From positions 16,335,208 to 16,399,207 of the forward strand of contig NC_092642.1 of NCBI RefSeq assembly GCF_039555335.1: 64,000 bases of DNA, given 5' to 3'. Source of the DNA: Amphiura filiformis (taxonomy: Eukaryota > Echinodermata > Ophiuroidea > Amphilepidida > Amphiuridae). The notes below the pieces were generated by a model. That model ran no database searches, was not told where the DNA came from, and saw nothing but the letters and a program-made list of their open reading frames with translations. Below, piece after piece: positions 22,058 through 33,399 of the stretch (positions within the stretch are counted from its first letter, which is position 1; each line of letters begins with the position of its first letter). The position numbers and the translations under genes were made by a program.

Positions 22058-22126
22058 TCCCGACTGGGGATTGAAGCCAGGACCTCAGGTTTACGAGACC
22101 TGTGTCTTAATCACTCGGCCACGGGA
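22058..22126 (-). pseudogene. tRNA-Thr(CGT)-like sequence, probably a SINE head
   Basis: The reverse complement has a D-arm-like GGCCGAGTGATTAAGAC, an anticodon arm CAGGT-CTCGTAA-ACCTG (anticodon CGT, threonine) and a T-arm-like GGCTTCAATCC. Only five of seven acceptor pairs form, so a working tRNA is unlikely. Similar fragments lie at 22153-22181 and 25633-25657. Confidence 0.45.
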
Positions 22127-22152
22127 GTTTCATGATTAGGTTGTTTGATGAA

Positions 22153-22181
22153 GCTCCCGTAGCCGAGTGGTTAAGGGGTGT
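22153..22181 (+). repeat. tRNA-like head fragment facing the previous one
   Basis: GCTCCCGTAGCCGAGTGG and the following GTTAAGG match the 5' part of the tRNA-like sequence on the other strand, placing two heads head to head about 27 bp apart. Confidence 0.5.
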
Positions 22182-22186
22182 GTAAA

Positions 22187-25100
22187 TGTTTTAAAAAATT
22201 GTCCAGAAACGAGAGAAATTTGCCATGTTTGCTGTGAATTTTTGCCTAGCAATATTGATCACAGGTTCAAAATTGATGGTGCATATCAATGACCAAACTC
22301 TCTAGTTTTATATTTGAGCCTGATCACTTGTGTAAGGTCTTAGGAAATTATGTAAATAGGCCTGTATATATAATGTTCCACATCGGCTCACGCACTTTTT
22401 TCACTCAGTCGAGATTTCATAACCTTCACTCGGGCCGATCTCCGTATCATTTGGCTAGAATATGTTGGACACTCCCTAGAAAGAATTATGATACTTATTT
22501 GGGTCTTCGGACCTCAACATATGCCTTAATATATTTTGTTTAGGCAGACAATGTCATGTGATTTTGCAGGGTCAGAAACGATAATGTCTACATGCTATTT
22601 TGTCAATCAAAATTCGCGAATTTCCCCACTTTTAAATCGAAAAAGACGTCTCTGGTAATGGTCACAGCGAGGAAGATCAAATTTGCGTGCATTCATAACC
22701 TACTTCATGCTCAAATCTTTCAATTAAGTGGCGAGTTCTGCTGATATATGTCATATCTACAGAATTCGCGTAACGCAAATTTGGGGCATGAATTCATTCA
22801 TTAAACACTTACCTTTTCAACTTCTCACAAAATTGGACACGTAAGAAGCCCAACACAAGCCTTGCACTGTGGTTACAATAATATTTTTTGATTGGTATCT
22901 TCTGTTAGATATATTCCATATTTTGCTGGCAGACGCTCCTCGCAATACTTCGTAAATGGCACCAACTGTCAGTATAACATGTTATTCAATCTCAATTTCA
23001 TCATTTCAAGGGTTCTCATTGTAGGTTGTCGATGTACGCTTAATGTTACTGAACTTAGTATCTGGTGGTGATACTAAAAAAAAAGATTAGAAATATTTGC
23101 TTATAGCATTGCGACTGACACAGCGACTAATCGCGCGGGACCGTCGTTTTCTATACAGTTATTGTGATATGTGCCAAGGAACAATGGGAAAGCGTGTATC
23201 GCTTTGAAGATCTATTCAAGTATAAACCGCCCGATCTAAATCAGTGAGTGAGAAGGACAGAGATGCTAGTTTGAAACGACAGTAAAATTCCGTATTTCAT
23301 CATGTATAATTATTTTGCGAGTTTTTAGTGACGAGTTACCGTATTAGTAGAGTTAGAGCAGAGTTGGGTATTTGGGGATAGGAGTGTGTTTGTCGATGGA
23401 CTGTGGATTTGTTGATGTGGGTGCTGCGGGGTATGTGAGGTACACGTGTGTGTGTTTTAGGGGATTGGCATTTTCTTCGGAAGGGGGGTCCCAAATATGT
23501 CGGTGAGCGGAGTCAATATTTTATGACACCCCCTATATATCGCGGGCAAACGTTTTTTACGACTCCCCCCCCCCCCCATCTTGGGTCGACATTTTTGTGA
23601 CCCCCCTTCCACCTACAAAGACTCAAGACAAATTATTCATCCATAACTTACTGCCACTGTCTTGAATCTTCATGAATGTTTCATTCACTCAAACAGTTAA
23701 CCTCAATCACTCCACGAAAGTGATGCCACAAGGCAAAGGCAAAAATTAAGAAAATGTACATTATTCGGAAGGCATAATAGATGACGTTTTAACGTGATAT
23801 TTGTACAATATTTCCCAACCTAATTAAATTTTTGGACATTGTATTATTCTTACACATGTCTCAGCAGCCAGATGACATTTTTTAATACCTCATTATTTTG
23901 ACTTAAAATGGACAGAAACCTTTCGTGATAGTTATTACGTATATTATTTCATCATTTTTGGTAATTTATGGTCAATATTAAAATTTGAAAGGAATTTTAC
24001 ATTATGACGTTAAATGTCAATATGCATAATTATCATGTGGAAATAAATGAAGGTAAAACTGCTTCTGCTATACGTCTTTGTTATACACTCTGTATTTTAC
24101 CAATATGGCCTAAATCTTAACTTAAAAATAACAAGAAACAAAAATGTAAGGCATCCACTTCGCACAGACCCTGTGCTATTTCACAAAGGGTACATCATAC
24201 AGAGGCGCCCTAAAACAAGCACCCGCGCCCATACAAACCCGCACCCACCCATCACCATTTATAGGCCCTACGCCACACTAGGGCCTATATGTACATGCTA
24301 CCACACACATAATACCGCCGTATTTTATTTTTAAAACGTAGTTTAAAAACTCTGCAAGTAAATCACAACTCACCAATACTATATTCCACAAAATTGGACA
24401 TTAATGTATTCGGATCACTGAGGCGTGTCCAAATGTATCAATTTCTTTGGGCCTGAACTCAGCAATTGTTATACCGTTACGGTTGGTTCATTCAGGGATA
24501 GACATGGAATAGTTTTAAGGTGACAGAGAACAGGTGTGTAGTTCGATTCCAAAACCATTCATACTCATCACCTGTTTTATCTGTATTATCATGCGATTGG
24601 CCCGTGGTACCTTATACGACTGTCAAAATTTTATTTCAATGAATATGCTGAGATTGACTGTGCCATGAGTGACATTGTATTGTATACCCTCTATTGCTTT
24701 AGACTTGACCAAGTCTTTTGACATGGTTAGAACAGTAAAATTAATTTTCAGTGAAAATTCATGTAGACTGTATTATAATAGGCCTATGCCTAAATTACTA
24801 AAGTTAAAATGGATGTGCGACATTATCATTATCAAGATATCATAGGCCTATTATTTTGTATTTAACATAGGCTCTACAGTTAACATAGTAGGCCTACTTT
24901 ATGAAGTAGTGTCAATGAATCATCAAAAATGAAAATTCATGTAGGCCTATATACCAAAATTATTAAGTTCAAAATCTTCCAAACAAGATATAAAAGGTAT
25001 AACTTACGAGGGCACTATTTTGGTGCCACAGCTGCATGCATGTAATCTAAGACCAATTGTAGGATATTGAGTTTGGATCTATGATTTGGTCAGTTTCCTA

Positions 25101-25632
25101 AAACTTGTGAGTACACTATTTTTGGTCCTACATGTATGTAATCTAACAGTATGGAAAGTGGTGCCATGTGCAATGCTAACCATTGACATGTAAACACTAA
25201 AGAAACCTCCATGAGGTAATATCAGCACATTTAGACCTATATTTATTGCAAGCTGGATTTGACCAGAGTTATGAGACAACACAACGTGGGGGGGCATATA
25301 AAGCAATAGGCCTATATTGTGTGCTTTCCTGTGACTTATAGACCCAAAGCCTTGGGCCAAGGCTACTATAATTGCTTTAAGCAATGCGTAATGTAAAGCC
25401 AAAATATATATTAGTCAAGGTCTGGCCGTCTGTTAACGACATGACAACAGACACGCCCCCGGTACAAATAGTGGCAGCTTGTAAAAGATACTGTTTATGG
25501 CAAAAAACATTAAAAAATGATACTTTAACGTATTGTTTTGTTAACATCATACATACACATGTGCTGAGGTCAAAAAGGTAACAATTTTGTTTTTGACCCC
25601 TGACTCACCTGCCATTCCAAAACACCCTTAAG
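22187..25632. other. Mostly unannotated intergenic DNA
   Basis: No splice-bounded exon or RNA gene is supported in this 3.4-kb stretch apart from the inverted-repeat element at 23479-23610. The longest frame (25079-25402, minus) shows no family resemblance. Confidence 0.4.
23479..23610. mobile_element. Short palindromic C/G-rich element
   Basis: It starts GGAAGGGGGGTCCCAAATAT and ends with the inverse of GGAAGGGGGGTCACAAAAAT. TGTCG follows each start. It is 132 bp and non-coding. Confidence 0.6.
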
Positions 25633-25657
25633 TCACAGGTCTCGTAAACCTGAGGTT
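25633..25657 (+). repeat. tRNA-Thr-like anticodon-arm fragment
   Basis: CACAGGTCTCGTAAACCTGA repeats the anticodon arm of the sequence at 22058-22126. Confidence 0.45.
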
Positions 25658-25689
25658 TTGACATCTTTTTTAAACATTGATTTTGTAGT

Positions 25690-26734
25690 ACACAATTTTA
25701 CATCATCAGGAAGTTTGTTCCCATTATTTTTGCATCGATAAAAGCAGAATTTGCTGCTTCAATTTTTGGGGACTTTAAAGTTAATTTGACAAAGGTTTCG
25801 TTCATAAAGCTTGGGCAAACATCATAAAAAATATTAAAAACGTAATTCAAATGGAGCTGCTCAGCCCTTGTCCTAATATTTGAAATGCCTAAACTCTGAA
25901 AGTCAGCTTTGTTAATGACATGTAATCATGGTAATCGTTGCCTAGACTAAATCCGATAACTTTGTTCCGAGCACGCTGCAATCTGATCTATTGATGTTTA
26001 GAAATGGCGCAATACCAGGAGAATATAGATTTTAAAAAAAATTGCTTGTCTGCAGAGGAATTTCAAATGAGAGTTAACTTGTTTCACAATTTTGGTTGCA
26101 ATTCCCTCACCATAAAGAAACTGATTATGTTCTAGACCGAGATAAACAATTATTTGACCATTGCTAAGGATATCAGAAACATTATTGACTTTGCGCTTCG
26201 ATCCAAAGAGAATCAGTTCTGTATTGCCTGTGTGTAGAGAGATTATTTTGTATAAGCTATTTATTGCAGCTCTCCAAATTATCACGAAGAACACGACTGA
26301 TTCTCTCTGGAGTTTCGTCGGAATATCAAAGCACTATTATCAGCATACTGTGACATAATGCAATTAACAGAATTGGTCATGTCATTAACATAGCATAGGA
26401 ATAATAGAGGTCCTAAAATACTACCTTGGGGTACTCCGCATGTTATGGCAAGAGGATCAGGACTCAACCCCCCATCAAATTGAACGATTTGTTTACGATC
26501 AAAAATATAAGACCCAAACCAGGCTGTGGGTTTAACACCCACGGCAGACAATTTGGTATACAAGAGTTTTATATGGTCAACACTGTCAAATGCCTTCTGG
26601 ATATCTAATAAAGCCATCCCAGTATAGAAGCCAGCAGCAGTTTCCTTCCTTATATGATCTAGAAGGTGAATGAGGCAAGTCAGTTGAGTATTATTATAAT
26701 TAGACAGCATTTTATGAAGCTTTACAACTTGCAT
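25690..26734 (-). mobile_element. LINE remnant, CR1/L2/Jockey-like reverse transcriptase
   Basis: Read on the minus strand, 26734-26282 encodes reverse transcriptase motifs in order: LDIQKAFDSVDH, CGVPQGSILGPLLFLCYVND and SQYADNSAL. In the last, the catalytic YADD is changed to YADN, so the enzyme would be inactive. Other frames continue with LGLEHNQFLYGEGIATKIVK (about 26150-26090) and a C-terminal-like RAEQLHLNYVFNIFYDV segment (about 25870-25820). The frame shifts several times and the 5' part is missing, so this is a dead, truncated LINE. The clade is not certain. Confidence 0.75.
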
Positions 26735-26864
26735 TGCACATGGTAAAAAAATGCGCGCACTTTTAAGCTACAAATTAAATCTACACATGATAAAAACATA
26801 AATAAACAGGTGACAAGCTCACTATCATGAGGCGAGAAGAAAATTAAAACTTACTGGAAAAAAG

Positions 26865-27720
26865 GTGGGTTTTGAGAGATTTCTTTTAAGAAATCGCTCA
26901 AACCCCCCCTTTTCCACTTAAAACTGCATAGATGGAAGGGCTTTGGCGGATGTGAATGGGCAAAGAGTTCCAAAGGCGCGGAGCAGCTGAGCTGCCGTGA
27001 AGGCTTTGTCACCAAGTGTTCGTTTTGTGCGCGGTATGGCAAGACGTAGGCCTAACTTGTCGTCACCAGATCTCAAATTCTCTTTTGATGGAACATAATG
27101 AATGAGATACTCAGTGACATAGGCGTAGATCCCGGGGGGGGATGGGGATTTATCCCCCAATATTTTGCCAGGGGATGCCCCATACAATCATCCCCCAATG
27201 TTGACGCCTGAATATAGGTTTCTGACCAAATTTATCTCACATTTGCCCATTTTAGCCCCCAAAGTGCAAATTTTCGCGCGCTTTGCGCGCATTTATTCAA
27301 CTTTTGCACCATATTTCATCAGTTTAGCTTCAAAATAGCAAAATATTTCCCGCGCTTCACGCGCATTAAAAACATCAACTTATTCTGTCGCAAAAAGGTG
27401 CTGGATTCACTATTCTTCAAGAATTTTTTTCAACACCATCCCCCCCAATGTCAAAAAGAAATCTACGCCACTGCTCAGTGAGATAAGACGGCAGTAGTCC
27501 ATGGATACTTTTATACGCGAGCAACATGAGTTTGAAACTATCCGGGATTCAAGAGGCAGCCAATGGAGTTGACCTAGAGTCACCTATCTAAATCCGTGCC
27601 GCTCTATTTTGCAGTGATTGAAGTTTCTTCAGATCTTTGGATGTGATGCCATACATCATAGCATTTGAATAGTCCAGTCTGGATATGATCCTCTGAATCC
27701 AGATTGGAATTCATAAAGGA
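26865..27720 (-). mobile_element. LINE C-terminal remnant split by a MITE
   Basis: On the minus strand the sequence encodes SRLDYSNAMMYGITSKDLK followed by KLQSLQNRAAR (about 27690-27600) and, on the other side of the MITE, TEYLIHYVPSKENLRSGDDK (about 27118-27059). PRTKRTLGDKAFTAA and the C-terminal LKEISQNPPFF follow. These are hallmarks of the C-terminal region of CR1/L2-like reverse transcriptases. The reading is frame-shifted and interrupted by the hAT-type MITE at 27118-27473. Confidence 0.75.
27118..27473. mobile_element. hAT-type MITE inside a LINE, perfect 8-bp TSD
   Basis: It begins CATAGGCGTAGATCCC and ends ATCTACGCCACTG. CTCAGTGA flanks both sides (27110-27117 and 27474-27481). 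The interior has GCGCGCTTTGCGCGC-like words and no coding capacity. Removing it and one octamer brings the two halves of the LINE together. Confidence 0.85.
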
Positions 27721-27804
27721 GTTTATTTTCAATCAGGAATTTGCTCAATTGAAGCGCGAGAAAATGTGATCTTTCACCGTTTGGAGGGCGTTGAATCGGT
27801 CGAT

Positions 27805-28334
27805 CCCAGGGGGTCACTCACTACTTGACTTGCTACGCACCCGTGTCCAAGAAAAGCGTCTAAAAGGGTATGTTTTTTACCATACAGCGCCGTCGTCGAC
27901 GTCTTTTTGAAAAAGGAGTACTTTTTCAGAAGGCATCGCCATTAAGGGGTCCTTTTTCAGCCAAATCCTTACACGTTTAGGTTAGTAATGTTATTGTCCG
28001 AGTGAGTTTGCACTAATTTGATAAAAATTACCACTTTTTAATTGATTCTTGTTACCTTTGTGCATGTTTTCTAGGTCTGCAACAACAAAAAACACCTGGG
28101 GTATCAAATTAGCCCATTTTCATGTTTACACCACTATAAATTAGATATTTCTCAGTTGCGTGCCATTTAGGGTATAGTTTTTGCATGTGCTACGCCATTT
28201 AGGGTAGGATTTTGCATGTGTTACGCCATTAAGGGGTGCAATTTGGTTATGTGCAAATTCGCCATTAAGGGTGCATTTCAGAGGTGGTCGGACGCGGGTG
28301 GGTAGCACTTTTGTGTGAGAGTGAGCCCCCAGGG
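27805..28334. mobile_element. TIR element with internal minisatellite, perfect 8-bp TSD
   Basis: A 530-bp element starting CCCAGGGGGTCACTC and ending GAGTGAGCCCCCAGGG. It is flanked by CGGTCGAT (27797-27804 and 28335-28342). The interior repeats a word of the form GCCATTWAGGGGT at about five places (near 27930, 28160, 28190, 28225 and 28260). No reading frame of note. The build resembles 38741-40132. Confidence 0.85.
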
Positions 28335-28375
28335 CGGTCGATGGCAACCGGGCATGTCTGCCACCCTCCCTCTGA

Positions 28376-28542
28376 GGGCCAAATAATGTAAATCACAAGG
28401 CCCCTTTTTTGCAGCAGGCCAGCCATGTCAGCGGGAAAATTTTACAGACCAATTGCCCAGTATACGTATACGCCAGCGATCATACCGGGCCAAAATAATG
28501 CACACCAGTGATAACTGACAACTGTTACGCCACCGTTACTGT
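28376..28542 (-). other. 3' flank of the aerolysin-like gene, shared with the paralogue
   Basis: This segment contains TTTTGCAGCAGGCCAGCCAT, GTATACGTATAC and AAAATAATGCACACCA. Matching blocks occur downstream of the second gene copy at about 62010-62085 and 63290-63345. No AATAAA is visible close to the stop on this strand. Confidence 0.7.
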
Positions 28543-31500
28543 TTACACACGGGCTATTGTGCCGTTCATGGCTATTGGGTCTTTGTACTGGATTCGAAAA
28601 CGGGTAGTCTCAACGCCAGTGTAGACTCCTGTTACTTGCTTGGTTTGTGTAGATCCGTCTTCGTATGTGGTCACTAGGTCGGCCGAGTAAGGAACATCGA
28701 TCTTCAAGATGCGGCCGGTAGCAAGGGCTATTACCGACGAATAAGGCGGAACTTTGATACTCGCCTCCAAACTGTCAGATATGCTTTTCTTCTCGCTGCT
28801 GCCGGCCGTATACTCGAAGCCTGTAGTTATTGAGGCACTAACCGAAGTACTGACGCTCGCTACACCGGGTACTCCAGCGGTTCCTTCGACTGTCACCATA
28901 AGGCCCATCTCCAATGAGTAGCTCGATGACATAGTTGTAGTTTGGGTAGTAGTGAAGGTCAACACTCTTGTAGTCGTTTGCTCTATGTTGGCATCGTTCT
29001 GTCAAAATATAATTGGTTTTGATAAAATATCAGGGCCCATTTACAATGTTGGCACTAATTAATTTCACTGATTCGAAGGCCTAAAACTCGGCCTTAACGT
29101 TATACCACCATCACGGCTTCGCATGCAATAATTATTTTATTCACTACGATAATGCAGTCTAGTATCAAACTGATCAGTTTGATGTTTATTAAAAAGCTCG
29201 CTTCTTCCAAATGCATAAGACCTGTACCGCCAAGGACCGCCAAGGGCCTGACACAGTAAAACTGTGCTTTTAACCACACAATTACAAACCTATACTTTTC
29301 GCCAAAACGGTGTCACCACGTCTTATGCTCAAAATCCAACCCATTTCGCCGTTTTCTTGAACTCGCATGCTTTCAATAGGCCTAACGCATGGTTGATCCC
29401 CCAGTCTATAATGTCAGGGCCTACCTACCTCAACGATGGTTTCGGCGAGAGCTAACGGTGCACCTTCTAACGTAGCGGCCTCGCTCAAGTCGTATTCAAC
29501 GTTCGTCAAGGTATATTGACTGGCGAGTTTGCGGTTAATGCAATGACACGTGCAGTGATCGCACCTGAAAAAGCCCTTTGTCCATCCGTTACGTTGCTTG
29601 TGGCAGTCCCTCACTTCTTGACAACCCCTATAGTTGGAATATCGGGAAAAAGTAAGACAAAATAATCAGAATTAGAACACATGGGATCTGATAAATGAGA
29701 TCAGTGGAAGGAGAACTGCCAACAAAGTCAGATCAAAGGGGACACGGAGAGTGAGAGACTGCATTCTTGGTTTTCCCATTTACAGCAGCTACTTGGGAAT
29801 CCACCAGTCATCACCAAGGAGGATGAGCCGATAGAGCAGGTGCATTGGGAATTTGACATGCGAACAGGTGCTTTCGATCAGGAAGAGTACGAGGCAGCAA
29901 AGAAGGTCATCAATGAAGAAAAATGTGCAGGTGATGATGAAATCACACCAAAAGTTTTGAAGTGATGCAACCTTGGCAATGCTTGATGACATCATACTCT
30001 ATTTCTGTAATGAGGCATTACTGCATGGTAGGAAACCCGAGCAGTGGTCAATCCTCAATCTCATCCCAATTCCAAAAAGCGGTGATCTCAGAGAGGGAAG
30101 GAATTACAGAGGCATTTGTTTATCATCCATAGTGGCAAAGACCTACAACAGACTACTACTCAACAGAATTCGTCCCATCCTGGATCATGTACTACGAATG
30201 AACCAAAATGGCTTCCGCCTGGAAGGTCGACAGTGTCACAAATACTGGCCTTGAGAAGAATTATTGAAGAGATTAACAAAAACAATCTGCAAGCAGCACT
30301 GGTCTTCATCGATTTTAAAAAGGCATTTGACACCTCCATCGAAGGAAAATGCTAGACATTCTAAGAGCATATGGAGTACCAGAGAAACTCGTGGCTATTG
30401 GAAACACATATGAGAACACTGCTGCCCGTGTTACCACACCAGATGGAATCACCTACGACTTCATAATTCAGGCTGGAGTACTGCAGGGGACACACTTGCA
30501 CCATTTCTATTTGTAACAGTCCTCGACTGTGCTCTCAGGAAAGCACTACATGGGAATGAAGATCGCCTAGGGCTCACACTAAAAACAAGAAAAGAGGAAA
30601 CGAGAGGATAGGGCCGCAAACAATTACAGACCTCTACTTCGCTGACGACATAGCACTATTGGCCGACAGTCTCAGCATGCTCAGTGATGCCGAAGAGCTA
30701 CTCCATCTTGTTGAGACTGCAGCACTAACAGTCGGTCTCAGCATGAACGCCAAGAAAATCAAGGCATTGGTTTGCAATATGGCTGCATCCCCAATCGGAA
30801 TACTTGTAGTAGTTGACGATTTCAAATACCTTGGGGTTTTGATTGGCAGCAGTGAAAAGCATTTTAACATCAGGAAAGCCCAGTCATGGAGGGCCTGCAA
30901 CAGCATGAACAAGATATGGAAGAGCAGCCTGCCTAGAAATCTTAAAACCAAGCTTTTCACCACCACAGTCGAATCAGTTCTGATGTATGGTACAGAAACC
31001 TGGACAATTACCTGAAAGTTTAGGTAGGCGCTTGATGGTTGTTACACAAGACTACCGAAAAAAAGCACTTAATGTTACCTGGCAGTCACACACCACCAAA
31101 AAGGAGCTATACGGCAATCTCTCCCCAATCTCTGAAAGGCTGAAAACAAAAAGGCTGAGATTTGCTGGACACTGTGTCAGAAGTGAAATAAAGGGAGCTT
31201 CCAGAGTTTTGCTGCGGCAGCCTACGCATTGTAAAAGATCAAGAGGACAACCACGGAAGGACTATACATTAAGCAACTAATCGAGGATACTGGACTAGAG
31301 AGACAAGACATTAGGAACTGCATGCAGAGCAGATTTGTGTGGAGAGCCATCAGCGGAGTCCGACTAGACAAGTCGACATAAGTAAGTAAGAACACAGAAA
31401 ATTATCCTGAAAATTATACAAACATTGTGCAAATAATCAATAAAACTGCATTAATGGAACTCAAAACAATTTAGATGCCAAAATGTAGCATCGCTCACTG

Positions 31501-32120
31501 TTAATTGCATGCATTTATCATGTTTATCATGTTTATGGTCTCGTGTATGTGAAAATTCGGCAATTGCCGCAAGTTCGCGACTTTTTAGTGATTGTGATCT
31601 CCAATTTTTCGACTGTACAGAATCCCAGCCTCCGACCTTTAAAAAAGTCGGACGGCATGCGGGATCTGCATTCTCGTCTTCTTTAGTGTTCGCCCCTCTT
31701 ACAAAAACGGATAAACGATAGGCATATAACTTACCGAAAGTCGGACCGTATCAGGCCTGCTCTATTGCAAGTGTTGGTGCAAGTACCAAGAAGATCGGGC
31801 TCAGTGATGTCTATCAATTGGTCTTCGACCAGTATATCTTTCATAGCTGTATTTTCTTTGCAAGTGCATTGGCAGTAATCGCATCTTACGAAGCCACGAT
31901 TCCACCCTTTTGAACTAGTTCGACACCCGCTGATCGTGATGCAGCCGTGTTGGTCATTAAGTACGGGAACTTCTCCGCACGAATCAGTGCACGTGTTTAA
32001 TAACGTGTCCTCGTTCAGAATGATTTCACGCCCATCGCAGACTTGCAGGGTCCCAATGGCAAAGACACATGCGAGTAGAACAGCACTTACAGTATGCATG
32101 ACAGTATTGACAGAGCTCAT
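28543..32120 (-). CDS. Secreted aerolysin-like protein with two tandem 8-Cys modules (3 coding exons)
   Basis: Coding exons on the minus strand are 32120-31735, 29627-29429 and 28998-28543; donors GTAAGT and GTAGGT, acceptors ACTATAG and TTTGACAG. Phases agree and give 346 residues. Residues about 8-30 are a signal peptide (MHTVSAVLLACVFAIGTLQV). Two similar cysteine-rich modules follow, about 42-89 and 112-160. Each has the order C-x3-C, G-C, C, W-x2-G-F-x-R-C-D-x-C-x-C-x-C. Residues about 200-335 resemble the aerolysin/ETX-MTX2 fold: Thr/Ser-rich alternating strands, then PPYSSV and a DVPYSADL...Y-DG...GVY-GV core seen in natterin-like proteins. Such proteins oligomerise and insert in membranes; a defence, venom or digestive role is inference. 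An acceptor at 32129-32130 just before the ATG implies a non-coding 5' exon. The gene looks intact. Confidence 0.85.
29628..31734 (-). other. Intron 1 of the aerolysin-like gene
   Basis: Most of the 2.1-kb intron is a LINE inserted in the opposite orientation (29668-31390). Confidence 0.8.
29668..31390 (+). mobile_element. RTE-like LINE remnant in an intron
   Basis: In order it encodes a pre-RT segment (SWFSHLQQLLGNPP), PIPKSGDLREGRNYRGI, ALVFIDFKKAFD, the catalytic DLYFADDIALLADS at about 30630-30670, DFKYLGVLIGSSE, SVLMYGTETWTI, and the C-terminal RLRFAGHCVRSE with RSRGQPRKD. It is 5'-truncated, lacks the endonuclease, and changes frame several times, so it is inactive. It ends in ATAAGTAAGTAAG (31378-31390), a short tandem tail of the kind RTE elements use. 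It runs antisense to the host gene. Confidence 0.8.
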
Positions 32121-32590
32121 GACGACAGCTGTAAGGAAAATAAAACAGGCCTGAATAAAAGAAGATCAAGATACAAATTCCTTTAAAAAAGTAATGGAGC
32201 GCCCAATGGAAGCTTTGATGTGATGTGCTGAATTGTAACCATAAATTTTTCTATTTTAAAGCAATTGTAAAATTAGCATAGTAAGCAAAGAAAGATTAAG
32301 AAATAAAAGCATATCTATTGAAGTGGGCGAGTTTGCTTAGTATATAAGACAAAACCTAACTGACTATGGGCTTCAACAACTCCTACTTCAGTAATTTTCT
32401 CACTGATTATTCACATCTATACAAAATGGACTCATATGCATCTATATCTTCCTTCCTTGTAGTGCTGACTTCTGCACAGGGGCTATTTAGGTTTAAAAAA
32501 GGAACTGCACAATACACGGTGGCAAGGCAGTACTATAAGTGTCGCTTAAACCGGGACATTTTCGCGTGATTCTTTTTATTTCAGAATATT
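32121..32590. other. Upstream region of the aerolysin-like gene
   Basis: Should hold intron sequence before the non-coding first exon. No first exon or promoter could be fixed. An 8-base leader (32121-32128) between the acceptor and ATG is the only part supported. Confidence 0.35.
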
Positions 32591-33105
32591 TTAGCCCAAA
32601 ATGAAGGTGAAGTTTGGTATTTTGGACCAGGCACCTTTGTTTCATAACCATTAGGGTATAGGACATTTTTTGTTTTTGATATAGCCCCCGAATGAAATGT
32701 ATTTAATTATGTTTGTACTCACTCAGGTAGCATTGTGTGTGAATTTTACATCCGAACTAGAGGCTATTCTTTTTTATGGGCATTTTAGTGTCTAAAATGG
32801 CCCAAAATGAGGGTTTTCAATATTGCCGTCCATTTCTAATCGTCACCCCATAGGCTCTACATGTAAAATAAAAAGGCTCGTAAAAAAATTAATAGCCTCT
32901 AGTTCGGATGTAAAATTCACACCAAATGCTTTTTGAGTGATTACAAAGATAATTAAATACTTTTCATTCGGGGGCTATGTGGAATTTTTTTTTATGTATT
33001 CCTTGTACAATGACATTTCACAAATAAAATGTCCATTGGAAACAAAGGTGCAGGGCGCGCAACATTTTCAATTTTGGCCACAAAACACCGTGTTTTTCGG
33101 GCTAA
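32591..33105. mobile_element. Palindromic element, ~190-bp arms
   Basis: The left arm (about 32591-32777) and right arm (about 32893-33103) are inverted copies. They share TTTTACATCCGAACTAGAGG, ATAGCCCCCGAATGAAA, GCACCTTTGTTTC and TTTAGCCC. There is a centre of about 115 bp. No coding frame; the ends and target duplication are not fixed. Confidence 0.65.
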
Positions 33106-33399
33106 AAAGGAATATGCACAGGACAACTTGAATTTGTCTTCTATCAGGAATTTTAGGGGGACCCCCCCCCCCCCCTTATGGATAAATTTAGGGAGAACGT
33201 GTCCCCCGCCCCGCTTCCGCCGCATATATTGCACATTACGACTTGGACAAGATGGATCTCGAGTCAGAGGCCAACATGGACTCCCTGCACCCGGTCGGTA
33301 TGCCTCTGTTCTCATTCCAAGGCTTCCCTTCCCAAAAAGGGGATGAGAAGAGGATCAACTAACTATCGGTGTTGCCGACAGGTTATACCAGAATCGTTG

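Noticed and set aside
25079-25402. 107-codon minus-strand frame
   Set aside because: No motif or splice structure; likely chance.
33250-33366. Short frame beginning MDLESEANMDSLHPVGM as an exon
   Set aside because: No family match and no convincing splice pair; the neighbouring sequence is LINE remnant and poly-C repeat.
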